Positions 45,039 to 53,489 of a stretch of 64,000 nt of DNA are shown here, piece after piece. Under the pieces are notes generated by a model that had not been told where the DNA came from, searched no databases, and worked only from the letters and a program-made list of their open reading frames with translations. Origin of the DNA: Nitrobacter sp. NHB1 (GTDB lineage Bacteria > Pseudomonadota > Alphaproteobacteria > Rhizobiales > Xanthobacteraceae); assembly GCF_036964665.1 (NCBI RefSeq), contig NZ_JBAMDA010000001.1, positions 2,084,001-2,148,000 of the forward strand, in the 5' to 3' direction. Position 1 is the stretch's first letter. Every line of letters starts with the position of its first letter. Position numbers and translations under genes: made by a program.

Positions 45039-45767
45039 ATGAGAAACGGTCAGAATAACAACAAGCGGATGCGTAGCCGGAACAACAACAATAATAATAA
45101 TAACAATAACAACCGGCGCGGCCAGAATCCGATGACGCGGGTTTTCGAATCCAGCGGCCCCGACATCAAGATCCGCGGCACCGCCTCCCACGTCGCCGAG
45201 AAATACGTCCAGCTCGCCCGCGACGCTCGCTCATCCGGCGATCCGGTGGCCGCCGAGAACTACTATCAGCACGCCGAGCATTATTTCCGCCTGATCGCCG
45301 CGGCGCAGGAACAGTTTCGCCAGAGTCAGCCGCAGCAACAGCCGCGGATCGACGTCGACACGCCGGACGATGCGGGCGGCGACGACGACAGCGAAAGCTA
45401 CTCGAATTTCGGGGCGGAGCCCGGCTTCGTTCCGGTTCAGCAGCCGCGCGACAATCATCAGCGCGACCAGCAACCCTTACAGCGCGACCAGCAGCAGCCT
45501 CGCGAGCACCGTCAACCGCAACCGCAATATCAGCCGCAACCGGCAATCCAGCCCGCCGACGATGGCGGCGTCGATCGCCTGCCGTCGTTCATCACGGGAT
45601 CGCAACCTCAGGTGAGCGGCGGCCGGTTCGAAGGCAACGGCCATCAGGGCAGTGAGCGCACCGACCGCTTCCCCCCGCGCCGTCGCCGTCGCCCGCATGG
45701 TCCGCGCCCGGACGGCATGGTGCAACCGCCCGTCCCCGGCGAGGACTTCAACTCCGGCAACGAATAG
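45039..45767 (+). CDS. DUF4167 domain-containing protein
   Basis: 242 residues. The N-terminus is basic and Asn-rich (11 consecutive Asn codons). The conserved DUF4167 core (about 30-95) reads RVFESSGPDIKIRGTASHVA and contains EKYVQLARDARSSGD and NYYQHAEHYFRLIAAAQ. The remainder is Gln/Pro-rich disordered sequence ending in a basic Arg/Pro tail. The core has a helical-hairpin look and the tails suggest RNA binding, but no function is established. It is typically found after prmC in Rhizobiales. Confidence 0.9.
   Translation: MRNGQNNNKRMRSRNNNNNNNNNNNRRGQNPMTRVFESSGPDIKIRGTASHVAEKYVQLARDARSSGDPVAAENYYQHAEHYFRLIAAAQEQFRQSQPQQQPRIDVDTPDDAGGDDDSESYSNFGAEPGFVPVQQPRDNHQRDQQPLQRDQQQPREHRQPQPQYQPQPAIQPADDGGVDRLPSFITGSQPQVSGGRFEGNGHQGSERTDRFPPRRRRRPHGPRPDGMVQPPVPGEDFNSGNE
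45081..45113 (+). repeat. Poly-asparagine codon tract
   Basis: Eleven consecutive Asn codons (AAC/AAT mixed) in the DUF4167 gene, in an otherwise GC-rich region. The mixture of AAC and AAT argues for selection on the protein rather than simple recent slippage. Confidence 0.9.
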
Positions 45768-45824
45768 CAGTGCGTTTCACCCTCTTCCGGATGGGGTGAA
45801 AGCGTCGGAACCCGCGACCGGATA

Positions 45825-46565
45825 TCACTCCTCGGCACTGCATGACGACGGCGCGAGCGCAGGCGGCAAGGCCGGGATCAACCGGCTGTGCGCCCGCTTT
45901 GCGGCAATGGGGCGATAGACCTGCTTGGTCGCCTCCACAATATGAACGCCGGCGAATGGCAGCGACAGCGCCGCGCCGACACGCTCCCACGCCACGGCCG
46001 AGCGCAGGAACCAGCCGCCATTGATCGGCGGGACGAACAGCGCCTCGCCCCAGGCCGACGGCGTAAACCATGTCTGCCGCAGCAGTTGGGTGATCTGCGA
46101 GCGCGAATACGGCCGGCCGTAGCCGAACGGCGTAGCATCGGTCCTGGTCCAGATACCGCGGCGATTGGGAACGATTGCCATCATCCGGCCTGACGGCGAG
46201 AGGACGCGCCACACTTCACGCAGCAAGCTTTCCGGATCGTCCGACATTTCCAGCGCATGAACCAGCAGGATGCGGTCCGCCGCCGCATCCTGCAACGGCA
46301 ATGAAAGCTCGTCGACCAGGGTCGCCAGCGCCGGCCGCGCCGTCGGCCATTTCAATACGCCCTGCGCCGCCGGCATGAAGGCAATACAGCGTTCGCAGTC
46401 CTCGCGGAACAGGCCGAGATAAGGCGTCGGGTAGCCGAGGCCGACCACGCACTGACCTGCCATACTCGGCCAATGCGCATGAATGCCGCGATTGATCAGC
46501 CGCCGCGCCACGATGCCGAGGCGCTGCGAATAGAAATCGCGGAGGTCAATGACGTCGATCGCCAT
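45825..46565 (-). CDS. Class I methyltransferase domain protein
   Basis: 246 residues starting MAIDVIDLRDFYSQRLG. The SAM-binding domain is of the Methyltransf_11 type (LVHALEMSDDPESLLREVWRVLSPSGRMMAIVPNRRG), but the first glycine motif is atypical (VVGLGYPTPYL). The C-terminal half is specific to this family (NGGWFLRSAVAWERVGAAL). Substrate unknown. Divergent from gloB across a region with an inverted repeat. Confidence 0.8.
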   Translation of the reverse strand: MAIDVIDLRDFYSQRLGIVARRLINRGIHAHWPSMAGQCVVGLGYPTPYLGLFREDCERCIAFMPAAQGVLKWPTARPALATLVDELSLPLQDAAADRILLVHALEMSDDPESLLREVWRVLSPSGRMMAIVPNRRGIWTRTDATPFGYGRPYSRSQITQLLRQTWFTPSAWGEALFVPPINGGWFLRSAVAWERVGAALSLPFAGVHIVEATKQVYRPIAAKRAHSRLIPALPPALAPSSCSAEE

Positions 46566-46643
46566 GGCCCACATCTACCATGTAGCCAGCAGGACGGCAC
46601 CCCTGCCCCGCCCCGATTTCTGCAATCGTAAACCACCCTTAAC

Positions 46644-46667
46644 GGCATGTTTCACCGTATACATGCC
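46644..46667. promoter_or_regulatory. Inverted repeat between the methyltransferase gene and gloB
   Basis: GGCATGT (46644-46650) and ACATGCC (46661-46667) with a 10-nt centre, about 38 bp before the gloB ATG. The geometry suits a dimeric regulator. No regulator is assigned. Confidence 0.4.
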
Positions 46668-46704
46668 TGTGCTAGCGTCGAACTCCCGGGTTCACGGAGA
46701 CGAC

Positions 46705-47472
46705 ATGACCGCCGAAATTCGCCTGTTCACCTGCCTCACCGATAATTTCGGCGCCTTGATTCACGACCCCGCGACCAATGCAACCGCCGCGATCGATGCC
46801 CCGGAGGCCGGGCCGATCGTCAAGGCGCTGGAGCGTGAAGGCTGGATGCTGACCGACATTCTGGTCACTCATCACCACGCCGATCATGTCGGCGGCATCG
46901 CGGAACTGAAGCAGAAATACAACTGCCGGGTGGTCGCGCCGCATGACAAGAGCAGCCGGATCGCCAACGTCGATTTGCGCGTCGGCCAGGGCGATATCGT
47001 CAAGGTCGGAACGCTGCTGGGGCGCGTGCTGGAAACGCCCGGTCACACGCTGGACCACGTCAGCTACGTGTTCGACGACGACAAGGTGGTGTTCGCCGCC
47101 GACACGCTGTTCTCGATCGGTTGCGGGCGGGTGATCGAGGGCACCTATCCGATGATGTGGGACTCGCTTTTGAAACTGCGCGCGCTGCCGGACGATTTCC
47201 GGCTCTTTTGCGGCCACGAATACACCGCATCGAACGTGAAATTCGCGCTGACCGTTGAGCCGAACAACACGGCCCTCAAGGCCCGTGCCGAGGACGTCGC
47301 GCGGTTCCGCGCCGAGGGCAAGCCGACGGTGCCGACCCTGATGGGCGAGGAGAAGAAGGCCAACGTATTCCTGCGCGCCGACGATCCGGCGGTGGCGGCC
47401 GGAGTCCACATGAAGGGAGCCAGCGGGGCCGATGTTTTCGGCGAGTTGCGCGAGCGCAAGAACAAGTTCTGA
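46705..47472 (+). CDS. gloB: Hydroxyacylglutathione hydrolase (glyoxalase II)
   Basis: 255 residues of the metallo-beta-lactamase fold, with the metal motif THHHADHVGG (His56, His58, Asp60, His61) and the glyoxalase II segments TPGHTLDHVSYV, FCGHEYTASN and the C-terminal FGELRERKNKF. It hydrolyses S-lactoylglutathione in methylglyoxal detoxification. GGAG six nt upstream fixes the ATG; 52 earlier codons in frame are not similar to the family. The DUF985 gene follows after 12 bp. Confidence 0.96.
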   Translation: MTAEIRLFTCLTDNFGALIHDPATNATAAIDAPEAGPIVKALEREGWMLTDILVTHHHADHVGGIAELKQKYNCRVVAPHDKSSRIANVDLRVGQGDIVKVGTLLGRVLETPGHTLDHVSYVFDDDKVVFAADTLFSIGCGRVIEGTYPMMWDSLLKLRALPDDFRLFCGHEYTASNVKFALTVEPNNTALKARAEDVARFRAEGKPTVPTLMGEEKKANVFLRADDPAVAAGVHMKGASGADVFGELRERKNKF

Positions 47473-47484
47473 GATGGCGCTCTG

Positions 47485-47895
47485 ATGGATATGACGCTCT
47501 CCGCCGCCGACATCATCGCGCGGCTGGGTCTCAAGCCGCACCCGGAAGGCGGCCACTATCGTGAAACCTTTCGCGACTTCCGCACCGACGACCAGAGCCG
47601 CGCCGTCTCCACCGCGATCTATTTCCTGCTGGTGCGCGGCGAACGCTCGCGCCGGCATCGCATCGATGCGGTGGAGGTCTGGCACTACTACGCCGGCAGT
47701 CCGCTGCTGCTGCAGATCGATGACAGCGCCATCACGCGCACAATCCGTCTCGGCGCAAATCTCATAGCGGGCGAGGTACCGCAGGCGCTGGTGCCCGCTT
47801 ATGCCTGGCAGACGGCGGAGAGCAGCGGCGACTGGACGCTGGTGGGATGCACGGTTGCGCCGGGGTTTGAATTCTCCGGCTTCGAACTGGGTTAG
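47485..47895 (+). CDS. DUF985 cupin-like protein
   Basis: 136 residues with the DUF985 signature: LGLKPHPEGGHYRETFRD, TAIYFLLVRGERSRRHRID, and EVWHYYAGSPLLLQI. A small beta-barrel (RmlC-like cupin) protein with unknown ligand. It is closely linked to gloB, which may indicate a shared detoxification role, though this is inference. Confidence 0.9.
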   Translation: MDMTLSAADIIARLGLKPHPEGGHYRETFRDFRTDDQSRAVSTAIYFLLVRGERSRRHRIDAVEVWHYYAGSPLLLQIDDSAITRTIRLGANLIAGEVPQALVPAYAWQTAESSGDWTLVGCTVAPGFEFSGFELG

Positions 47896-47931
47896 AAGCA
47901 GTCCATACTTGCAGGAATTATTGTCATTGCG

Positions 47932-48035
47932 AGGCGCATCGCGCCGAAGCAATCCAGAAACCGCGACGAAGGAACTGGATTGCTTCGCTCAGTGCAAAAT
48001 TGGCAAAGCCATTTTGTCGCGATCTCGCAATGACG
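47932..48035. repeat. gcgaagcaatccag palindromic element, copy 2
   Basis: tgtcattgcgag at the left and ctcgcaatgacg at the right enclose gccgaagcaatccag and tggattgcttcg. It lies in the convergent gap between the DUF985 gene and recR. Second copy of the element at 31932-32047. Confidence 0.8.
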
Positions 48036-48074
48036 TATGAACGAGTGCGCTTCCGCCAAGGAGCTGAAAGGACT

Positions 48075-48680
48075 CTAAAAAAGCGTGCGCTGCCGCATCG
48101 CAGCCGACAGCGTCCCTTCATCGAGATAATCGAGTTCGCCTCCGACCGGAACGCCATGGGCGAGCCGCGTCACCTTCACGTTGGCATCGCCAAGCAGATC
48201 GGTGATGTAATGCGCCGTAGTCTGGCCGTCGACGGTCGCATTCAGCGCCAGGACGATTTCCGTCACCCGCGGATCGTGCGCCCGCGACACCAGCGCGTCG
48301 ATGGTCAGATCCTGTGGACCGACGCCATCGAGCGGCGACAGCGTCGCGCCGAGCACGTGATAGAATCCGTTGGTGGCGCCGGCGCGCTCCAACGCCCAGA
48401 GGTCGGCCACGTCCGCAACCACGACGATGATGGAGGGATCGCGCCGCGTGTCCGTGCACACCGTGCATGGACTGCGCGTGTCGATGTTGCCGCAGGTTTC
48501 GCAGACCAGGATCCTGTCGATCACAACCTGAAGCGCGCCTGCCAGCGGTGTCATCAGTGCCTCGCGCTTCTTGATCAGATGCAACGCTGCCCGGCGCGCC
48601 GAGCGCGGGCCAAGCCCCGGCAGCCGCGCCAGCAACTGGATCAGACGGTCGATCTCGGGTCCGGTGACGGCGGACGGCAT
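48075..48680 (-). CDS. recR: Recombination mediator protein RecR
   Basis: 201 residues. Helix-hairpin-helix ([19 protein letters not shown]), four-cysteine zinc finger (Cys60, Cys63, Cys72, Cys75), Toprim domain ([18 protein letters not shown]) and C-terminal Walker-like segment. With RecF/RecO it loads RecA at gaps. It is the last gene of the SRP RNA-dnaX-ybaB-recR cluster. Confidence 0.97.
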   Translation of the reverse strand: MPSAVTGPEIDRLIQLLARLPGLGPRSARRAALHLIKKREALMTPLAGALQVVIDRILVCETCGNIDTRSPCTVCTDTRRDPSIIVVVADVADLWALERAGATNGFYHVLGATLSPLDGVGPQDLTIDALVSRAHDPRVTEIVLALNATVDGQTTAHYITDLLGDANVKVTRLAHGVPVGGELDYLDEGTLSAAMRQRTLF

Positions 48681-48781
48681 CTTCTGAAGCCACTCATACT
48701 TAGACCTTAGACGGAATCAGGTGCCGCCACTGCGAGGCGCTTCGCGCCACTCCGCGGCAGAACGACAAATAGACCGCGGCA

Positions 48782-49102
48782 TCAGCCGAAACCGAGGCCG
48801 GGCGGCAGACCAAGCCCCCCCGTCAAGGACTGCATCTTCTCCTGCATCGCGACCTCCGCCTTGCGGCGCGCGTCGCTTAGTGCGCTCACCACAAGGTCCT
48901 CGAGGATTTCGCGTTCGTCCGGTTTGATCAGCGACGGATCGATCGAGATCGTCTTGACTTCCATCTTCGCGGTCATCCGCACGGTCACGAGGCCGCCGCC
49001 GGAAGCGCCTTCGACCTCCACATGGTCGAGTTCGTCCTGCATCGCCTTCATCTTGGATTGCAATTGAGCCGCCTGCTTCATCATGCCAAGAAAGTCAGCC
49101 AT
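48782..49102 (-). CDS. YbaB/EbfC family nucleoid-associated protein
   Basis: 106 residues beginning MADFLGMMKQAAQLQSKMKA, with the conserved GASGGGLVTVRMTAKMEVK strand region and a Gly-rich C-terminus ending in PPGLGFG. Binds DNA and condenses or protects it. GAGGAAC precedes the ATG. It lies 16 bp after dnaX and 100 bp before recR, the classic arrangement. Confidence 0.95.
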   Translation of the reverse strand: MADFLGMMKQAAQLQSKMKAMQDELDHVEVEGASGGGLVTVRMTAKMEVKTISIDPSLIKPDEREILEDLVVSALSDARRKAEVAMQEKMQSLTGGLGLPPGLGFG

Positions 49103-49118
49103 CAAACGTTCCTCTTTG

Positions 49119-50960
49119 CTATTCGTCGAAGCCGTCGGCCGGATCGTCAGGAACGGCATCGGAGTCCGGTGACGACAAAGCGAGCTTTCGCACTTCGACC
49201 ACCCTCGCGCCGGGAAAACGCGCCAGCACGTCCTTCACGCGCGGATCGGCCTCGGCGGAGCGCTCCCGCTCGTTCTTTTGCAGCAGCGCCAGCGAGCGCA
49301 GCGTCGGCTGGCCCGGCTCGTTGGAAACGATCACGGTCCAGCGCCGGCCTGTCCACTGCTCCAGCTTGCGCGCGAGTTCGTTCACCAGGGTGCGCGACGC
49401 GCTGCGTTCGAGCGCGACCTCGAGCCGGCCGTCCTCCATGCGGACAAGACGCATGTCGGCCTCGAGCGCGGCCTTGATGATCAGATCGCGCTTTTCGCCG
49501 GCAAGCGCCACAAGCGCGGTAAAACTCTCGAGCCATACCGCCGGCACCGCACCCGTCGGATCGATCATCGGCGTGATCGCTTGCGGGCGGGACACCGGCT
49601 CTGCGGCGGCGCGCGGCGCCGACAAGGCGCGCGCGGCCGACGATTGGGCGGATGACACTGATCCGGGAGCCGGCCTTTGCGGCGCGGCGATGTTCGGGAC
49701 GACCGGCGATTCGCCGCCGTCGCGATCCAGCATCCGGATCGCTTCATCGGGCGTCGGAAGGTCTGCAACATAGGCGATGCGCACCAGCACCATCTCGGCC
49801 GCGGCCGCCGGCCGCGTCGCGCCCTGGACTTCGGTGATGCCTTTCAGCAGCATTTGCCACATCCGCGACAGCACCCGCATCGACAGTTTCGCGGCGAAAT
49901 CGCGAGCGCGCAGACGCTCGGTTTCACCGAATGCGACATTGTCTGCGATCGCGGGGACGATCTTGATGCGGGTCACGAAGTTGACGAACTCGGCCAGATC
50001 GCTGAGCACCACGACCGGATCGGCGCCGGTATCGTACTGGTCGCGAAATTCGCGGAACGCGCTCGCGATATCGCCCCGCGCCAGCGAATAGAACAGATCG
50101 ATGACCCGCGTGCGGTCCGCAAGACCCAGCATCTGCCGCACGGCATCGGCCCGCACCACGCCGGCGGCGTGGGCGATGGCCTGGTCGAACAGCGATAGCG
50201 AATCGCGTACCGAGCCTTCGGCCGCCCGCGCCACGATGCCGAGCGCTTCCGGCTCGACCTCGACATTCTCTTTCGCCGCGATATTGCCGAGGTGCGTCAC
50301 CAGGACATCCGCATCGACACGCCGCAGATCGAAGCGCTGGCAGCGCGACAGCACCGTGACCGGAACTTTCCGGATCTCGGTGGTGGCGAACACGAATTTT
50401 GCGTGCTCCGGCGGTTCCTCCAGCGTCTTCAGAAACGCATTGAAGGCCGCCGTCGACAGCATGTGAACTTCGTCGATGATGTAGACCTTGTAGCGCGCAC
50501 TCGAAGGCGCATAGCGCACGCTGTCGTTGATCTGCCTGACATCGTCGACGCCGGTGTGAGACGCGGCGTCCATTTCCAGCACGTCGATATGCCGGCTTTC
50601 CATGATGGCCTGACAGTGAACGCCGGGCCGCGGCATCCGGATGGTCGGCCCTTTCACCGAGCCATCGGGCAATTCGTAATTCAGCGCGCGGGCGAGAATA
50701 CGCGCGGTGGTGGTTTTTCCCACACCGCGCACACCGGTCAGGATCCAGGCCTGCGGGATCCGTCCGGTCTCAAAAGCATTGGACACGGTGCGCACCAGCG
50801 CCTCTTGCCCAATAAGATCGTCAAAGCTGGCGGGACGGTATTTCCGCGCCAGCACGCGATAGGCGGCGCCAACTTCGGAGGACGCCGCCGCGCCGAGATC
50901 GAAGCCGGTCTGGCCAGCGACGCTATCGGTGGATGTCGAGGGATTGCCAGCATCGGTCAT
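49119..50960 (-). CDS. dnaX: DNA polymerase III subunit gamma/tau
   Basis: 613 residues. AAA+ clamp-loader ATPase with Walker A GVRGVGKTT (Lys82), Walker B IIDEVHMLS and sensor region, followed by domain III and a tau-type C-terminal part. The zinc-module region retains only one of the four usual cysteines (Cys116, RPGVHCQAIM), so the zinc site is absent or altered. I see no obvious A-rich slippery site for a gamma form. It follows the SRP RNA gene. Confidence 0.96.
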   Translation of the reverse strand: MTDAGNPSTSTDSVAGQTGFDLGAAASSEVGAAYRVLARKYRPASFDDLIGQEALVRTVSNAFETGRIPQAWILTGVRGVGKTTTARILARALNYELPDGSVKGPTIRMPRPGVHCQAIMESRHIDVLEMDAASHTGVDDVRQINDSVRYAPSSARYKVYIIDEVHMLSTAAFNAFLKTLEEPPEHAKFVFATTEIRKVPVTVLSRCQRFDLRRVDADVLVTHLGNIAAKENVEVEPEALGIVARAAEGSVRDSLSLFDQAIAHAAGVVRADAVRQMLGLADRTRVIDLFYSLARGDIASAFREFRDQYDTGADPVVVLSDLAEFVNFVTRIKIVPAIADNVAFGETERLRARDFAAKLSMRVLSRMWQMLLKGITEVQGATRPAAAAEMVLVRIAYVADLPTPDEAIRMLDRDGGESPVVPNIAAPQRPAPGSVSSAQSSAARALSAPRAAAEPVSRPQAITPMIDPTGAVPAVWLESFTALVALAGEKRDLIIKAALEADMRLVRMEDGRLEVALERSASRTLVNELARKLEQWTGRRWTVIVSNEPGQPTLRSLALLQKNERERSAEADPRVKDVLARFPGARVVEVRKLALSSPDSDAVPDDPADGFDE

Positions 50961-51066
50961 TGAGCGATCCGCAATTTTTCTCTCGCGAAGCCGGTTTGCG
51001 GAACAACTGGAGCGGCCTTTCGGGCCAGGCCGAAATCCGGCGCTGGCATGGCTCGTCCAAAAAACA

Positions 51067-51167
51067 GGTAGGAGACTGACGAGCGACCCGATCCGGACCT
51101 CGTTAGGGCTGCTTCCTTCCGGACCTGACCCGATTGGCGAGTGGCTCGTCCACCGCCAATCTCCCGA
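51067..51167 (-). ncRNA. ffs: Bacterial small signal recognition particle RNA (4.5S)
   Basis: The minus strand contains GGTCAGGTCCGGAAGGAAGC, the universal SRP RNA symmetric/asymmetric loop and GGAA tetraloop region. Flanking arms pair: GGGAG...GGACGAGC on the 5' side with GCTCGTC...TCTCC on the 3' side, giving a long hairpin of about 97 nt. A run of T (51059-51064 on the plus strand as A) follows and would end transcription. It lies directly upstream of dnaX. The ends are estimated to within a few bases. Confidence 0.93.
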
Positions 51168-51302
51168 TCCCTATTTGGGGCCAAAAGGACCGGAAAGCAA
51201 GCGGGCGCGAAGGTCTCCGGCGCTCCGGATTCCGGCCATTGACCTGTGCAGGTCGCCGGGCCAGCTTGCACCGGCGCTCCTTCATTAAAGTGTTCGCAAA
51301 CA

Positions 51303-51719
51303 ATGTCCGCAACCTGGTCGCTTCATCCGCAGCTCCGCACCGACACGGTCGCAATCGGCGACCTGCCACTCAGCCGGCTCCTGCTCAGCAAGGACGGCAA
51401 CTATCCCTGGCTCATTCTGGTCCCGCGACAGCCCGACGCGGTCGAGATCATCGACCTCGATCCGAACGCGCGTACGCGCCTAATGACCGAGATCGGTCAG
51501 GTCTCGGAAGCGCTCAAGGACATCGCCGATTGCGACAAGCTCAACGTGGCGGCACTCGGCAATCAGGTGCCGCAGCTCCATGTCCATATCATCGCGCGTC
51601 GAAAAGGCGACGCCGCATGGCCTCGTCCGGTCTGGGGCGCTGTGCCCGCGCGCGATTACGATGCGGCAGGACTTGAGGCATTCATCAATGCAATCCGGCG
51701 CAGGATGGGGTTCGGCTAG
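51303..51719 (+). CDS. HIT family protein
   Basis: 138 residues. HIT motif QLHVHIIAR with His93 and His95; the usual first His of the triad is Gln91. Nucleotide hydrolase or transferase activity on an unknown nucleotide is likely, with the active His retained. ATG at MSATWSLHPQ; upstream codons belong to the SRP RNA promoter region. It is divergent from the SRP RNA. Confidence 0.88.
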   Translation: MSATWSLHPQLRTDTVAIGDLPLSRLLLSKDGNYPWLILVPRQPDAVEIIDLDPNARTRLMTEIGQVSEALKDIADCDKLNVAALGNQVPQLHVHIIARRKGDAAWPRPVWGAVPARDYDAAGLEAFINAIRRRMGFG

Positions 51720-51809
51720 GCCAATGACCGCATTCGATGCGCTTTCCGACTGGCCAAACCTGCCGATTAACCGCTTGTCTCGACCTTCCGCATCGGCAAG
51801 GATTCTCGC

Positions 51810-52733
51810 ATGAAAAAGCCCCGCATCCTGTGTATCGGCCTGCCGGTGCGTGACCTGACTTTTCGCGTGCAGGACCTGCCGGCACGCGGATTCAAGATCG
51901 GCGCCGAGCATTTCGAGGAGATCGCCGGCGGCAATGCGCTCAACGCGGCGGTCGCCATCTCCAGGCTCGGTGGCCGCGCGGCAATCTGCGGTCCGATGGG
52001 CGATGCCGGCGAAACATCCAGCCGCTATATCTTCGACAGGATGACGGAGTTGAGCATCGAGACCCGCGACCTCGTCCCCATGCCGGGCCTGGTGACGCCG
52101 ATCTCCGCGATCATGATCGATCCTCGCGGCGAACGCACCATCATCACCTTCCGCGATCCCGAACTCTGGAAAGTGCGTTTGCCGGAGACCGACAGGCTGC
52201 TTGAAGACTGCGACGCCATCCTCGCAGAAAGTCGTTGCGCCGCCTTCTGCACCGGTCTCTGCGCCGAAGCGCGCCGGCGCGGCATCCCCGTCGTGATCGA
52301 TGTCGATTCCGCCATGTCGATGCGGGAGGGTTTGCTCACCGCATCGTCACATCTGATTTTCTCAAGCGAAGCCCTGCAGGCCACGGCCGACGTCGCCGAC
52401 GATGCGGCGGCGTTGCAGAAGCTTGCCAGGGTCACCTCGTCTTTCCTTGCCGTAACGCGCGGGGCGCAGGGCACGGTATGGCTCGATCCGAACGGCGCGC
52501 TCCGGCAGACTCCGGCCTTTCCGGTCCACACTGTGGACACACTGGGCGCCGGGGACGTGTTCCATGGCGCGTTCGCTCTCGTCATGACCGAAAAGCGGGA
52601 CGTGCGGGAGGCGCTCCGGTTCGCCTCGGCCGCGGCCGCTATCAAATGCACCCGCTTCGGCGGGGCTTTCGCCTGCCCGCAACGCCCTGAAGTGGAAGCG
52701 CTTTTGCGGCAGGCGGTCTCACCCTCGGCATAG
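51810..52733 (+). CDS. PfkB-family carbohydrate/nucleoside kinase
   Basis: 307 residues. N-terminal IAGGNALNAAVAISRLGG and C-terminal anion-hole motif DTLGAGDVFHGAF with catalytic Asp249. Member of the ribokinase/PfkB superfamily; the sugar cannot be told from sequence, but the family's sugar- and nucleoside-binding glycine motif is present. It is followed closely by an Lrp-type regulator gene. Confidence 0.9.
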   Translation: MKKPRILCIGLPVRDLTFRVQDLPARGFKIGAEHFEEIAGGNALNAAVAISRLGGRAAICGPMGDAGETSSRYIFDRMTELSIETRDLVPMPGLVTPISAIMIDPRGERTIITFRDPELWKVRLPETDRLLEDCDAILAESRCAAFCTGLCAEARRRGIPVVIDVDSAMSMREGLLTASSHLIFSSEALQATADVADDAAALQKLARVTSSFLAVTRGAQGTVWLDPNGALRQTPAFPVHTVDTLGAGDVFHGAFALVMTEKRDVREALRFASAAAAIKCTRFGGAFACPQRPEVEALLRQAVSPSA

Positions 52734-52752
52734 TCCGGGACTGACTGCTCTT

Positions 52753-52810
52753 GCATTGGAATATTTTTCTATATATGAGGTTGAACAACTTCCATGTTGG
52801 AATAACGTTC
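52753..52810. promoter_or_regulatory. AT-rich control region of the Lrp-type gene
   Basis: The direct repeat ttggaata occurs twice (about 52756 and 52794), with the palindrome gttgaacaac and a tatata run between them. It is unusually AT-rich for this window. It fits an Lrp-type autoregulatory site upstream of the regulator. Confidence 0.4.
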
Positions 52811-52815
52811 TAATC

Positions 52816-53325
52816 ATGAGCGACCTCGCCCTCCAGCCCCCTGAGTCCGGCCGTCGCCTCGACGCCATCGACCGCAAGATCCTGACCGTGCTCCAGGAGG
52901 ACGCATCCCTGTCCGTAGCCGAGATCGGCGACCGGGTCGGGTTATCCTCGACTCCCTGCTGGAAACGTATCCAGCGGCTCGAAGCGGACGGCATCATCCT
53001 GCGTCGAGTGGCGCTGGTCGATCAGAACAAGATCGGACTCGGCATTTCGGTATTCGTGTCGGTGGAAAGCGGCGACCATTCCGACGCATGGCTAAAGACG
53101 TTCGCCGATGCAGTCAGCGCGATGCCCGAGGTGATGGAACTCTACCGCATGGCGGGTGACGTCGATTACATGCTGCGCGTCGTGGTTGCGGACATGGCGA
53201 GCTACGACCTTTTTTACAAGAAGCTGATCAGCGCCGTGGCGCTGAAGAACGTCACCTCGCGATTCGCGATGGAGAAGATCAAATCGGTGACGGCGCTCCC
53301 GGTGCCTGCCCTCTCCGGCGCCTGA
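52816..53325 (+). CDS. Lrp/AsnC family transcriptional regulator
   Basis: 169 residues. Winged helix-turn-helix (LDAIDRKILTVLQEDASLS, then VGLSSTPCWKRIQRLEADGII) and a C-terminal RAM ligand-binding domain. Probably senses an amino acid. The upstream AT-rich segment suggests autoregulation. A strong terminator follows. Start MSDLALQPPE. Confidence 0.93.
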   Translation: MSDLALQPPESGRRLDAIDRKILTVLQEDASLSVAEIGDRVGLSSTPCWKRIQRLEADGIILRRVALVDQNKIGLGISVFVSVESGDHSDAWLKTFADAVSAMPEVMELYRMAGDVDYMLRVVVADMASYDLFYKKLISAVALKNVTSRFAMEKIKSVTALPVPALSGA

Positions 53326-53353
53326 CGTTCGCAAGACTGCGTTCGTTTCAAAG

Positions 53354-53386
53354 AGCCCGCCTGGGGAAACGCCGGCGGGCTTTTCT
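53354..53386 (+). terminator. Rho-independent terminator after the Lrp-type gene
   Basis: AGCCCGCC (53354-53361) pairs with GGCGGGCT (53374-53381) followed by TTTTCT. Good stem and T-tract, 29 bp after the stop. Confidence 0.8.
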
Positions 53387-53395
53387 AGGGCTGGT

Positions 53396-53446
53396 ATAAT
53401 CGATTATATCGATTGAATTTACACATACAATCAATTGGATTGATTG
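53396..53446. promoter_or_regulatory. Palindromic operator region before the YeiH gene
   Basis: The perfect palindrome ATAATCGATTAT (53396-53407) and the inverted repeat CAATCAAT-tgg-ATTGATTG (53428-53446) lie 45-95 bp upstream of the YeiH start. LysR-type proteins bind such A/T dyads, and a LysR gene follows YeiH in the operon. Confidence 0.55.
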
Positions 53447-53489
53447 ATAATGATTTGCGATTTTGCCGGCCGGAACAGGAGATTCGGCC

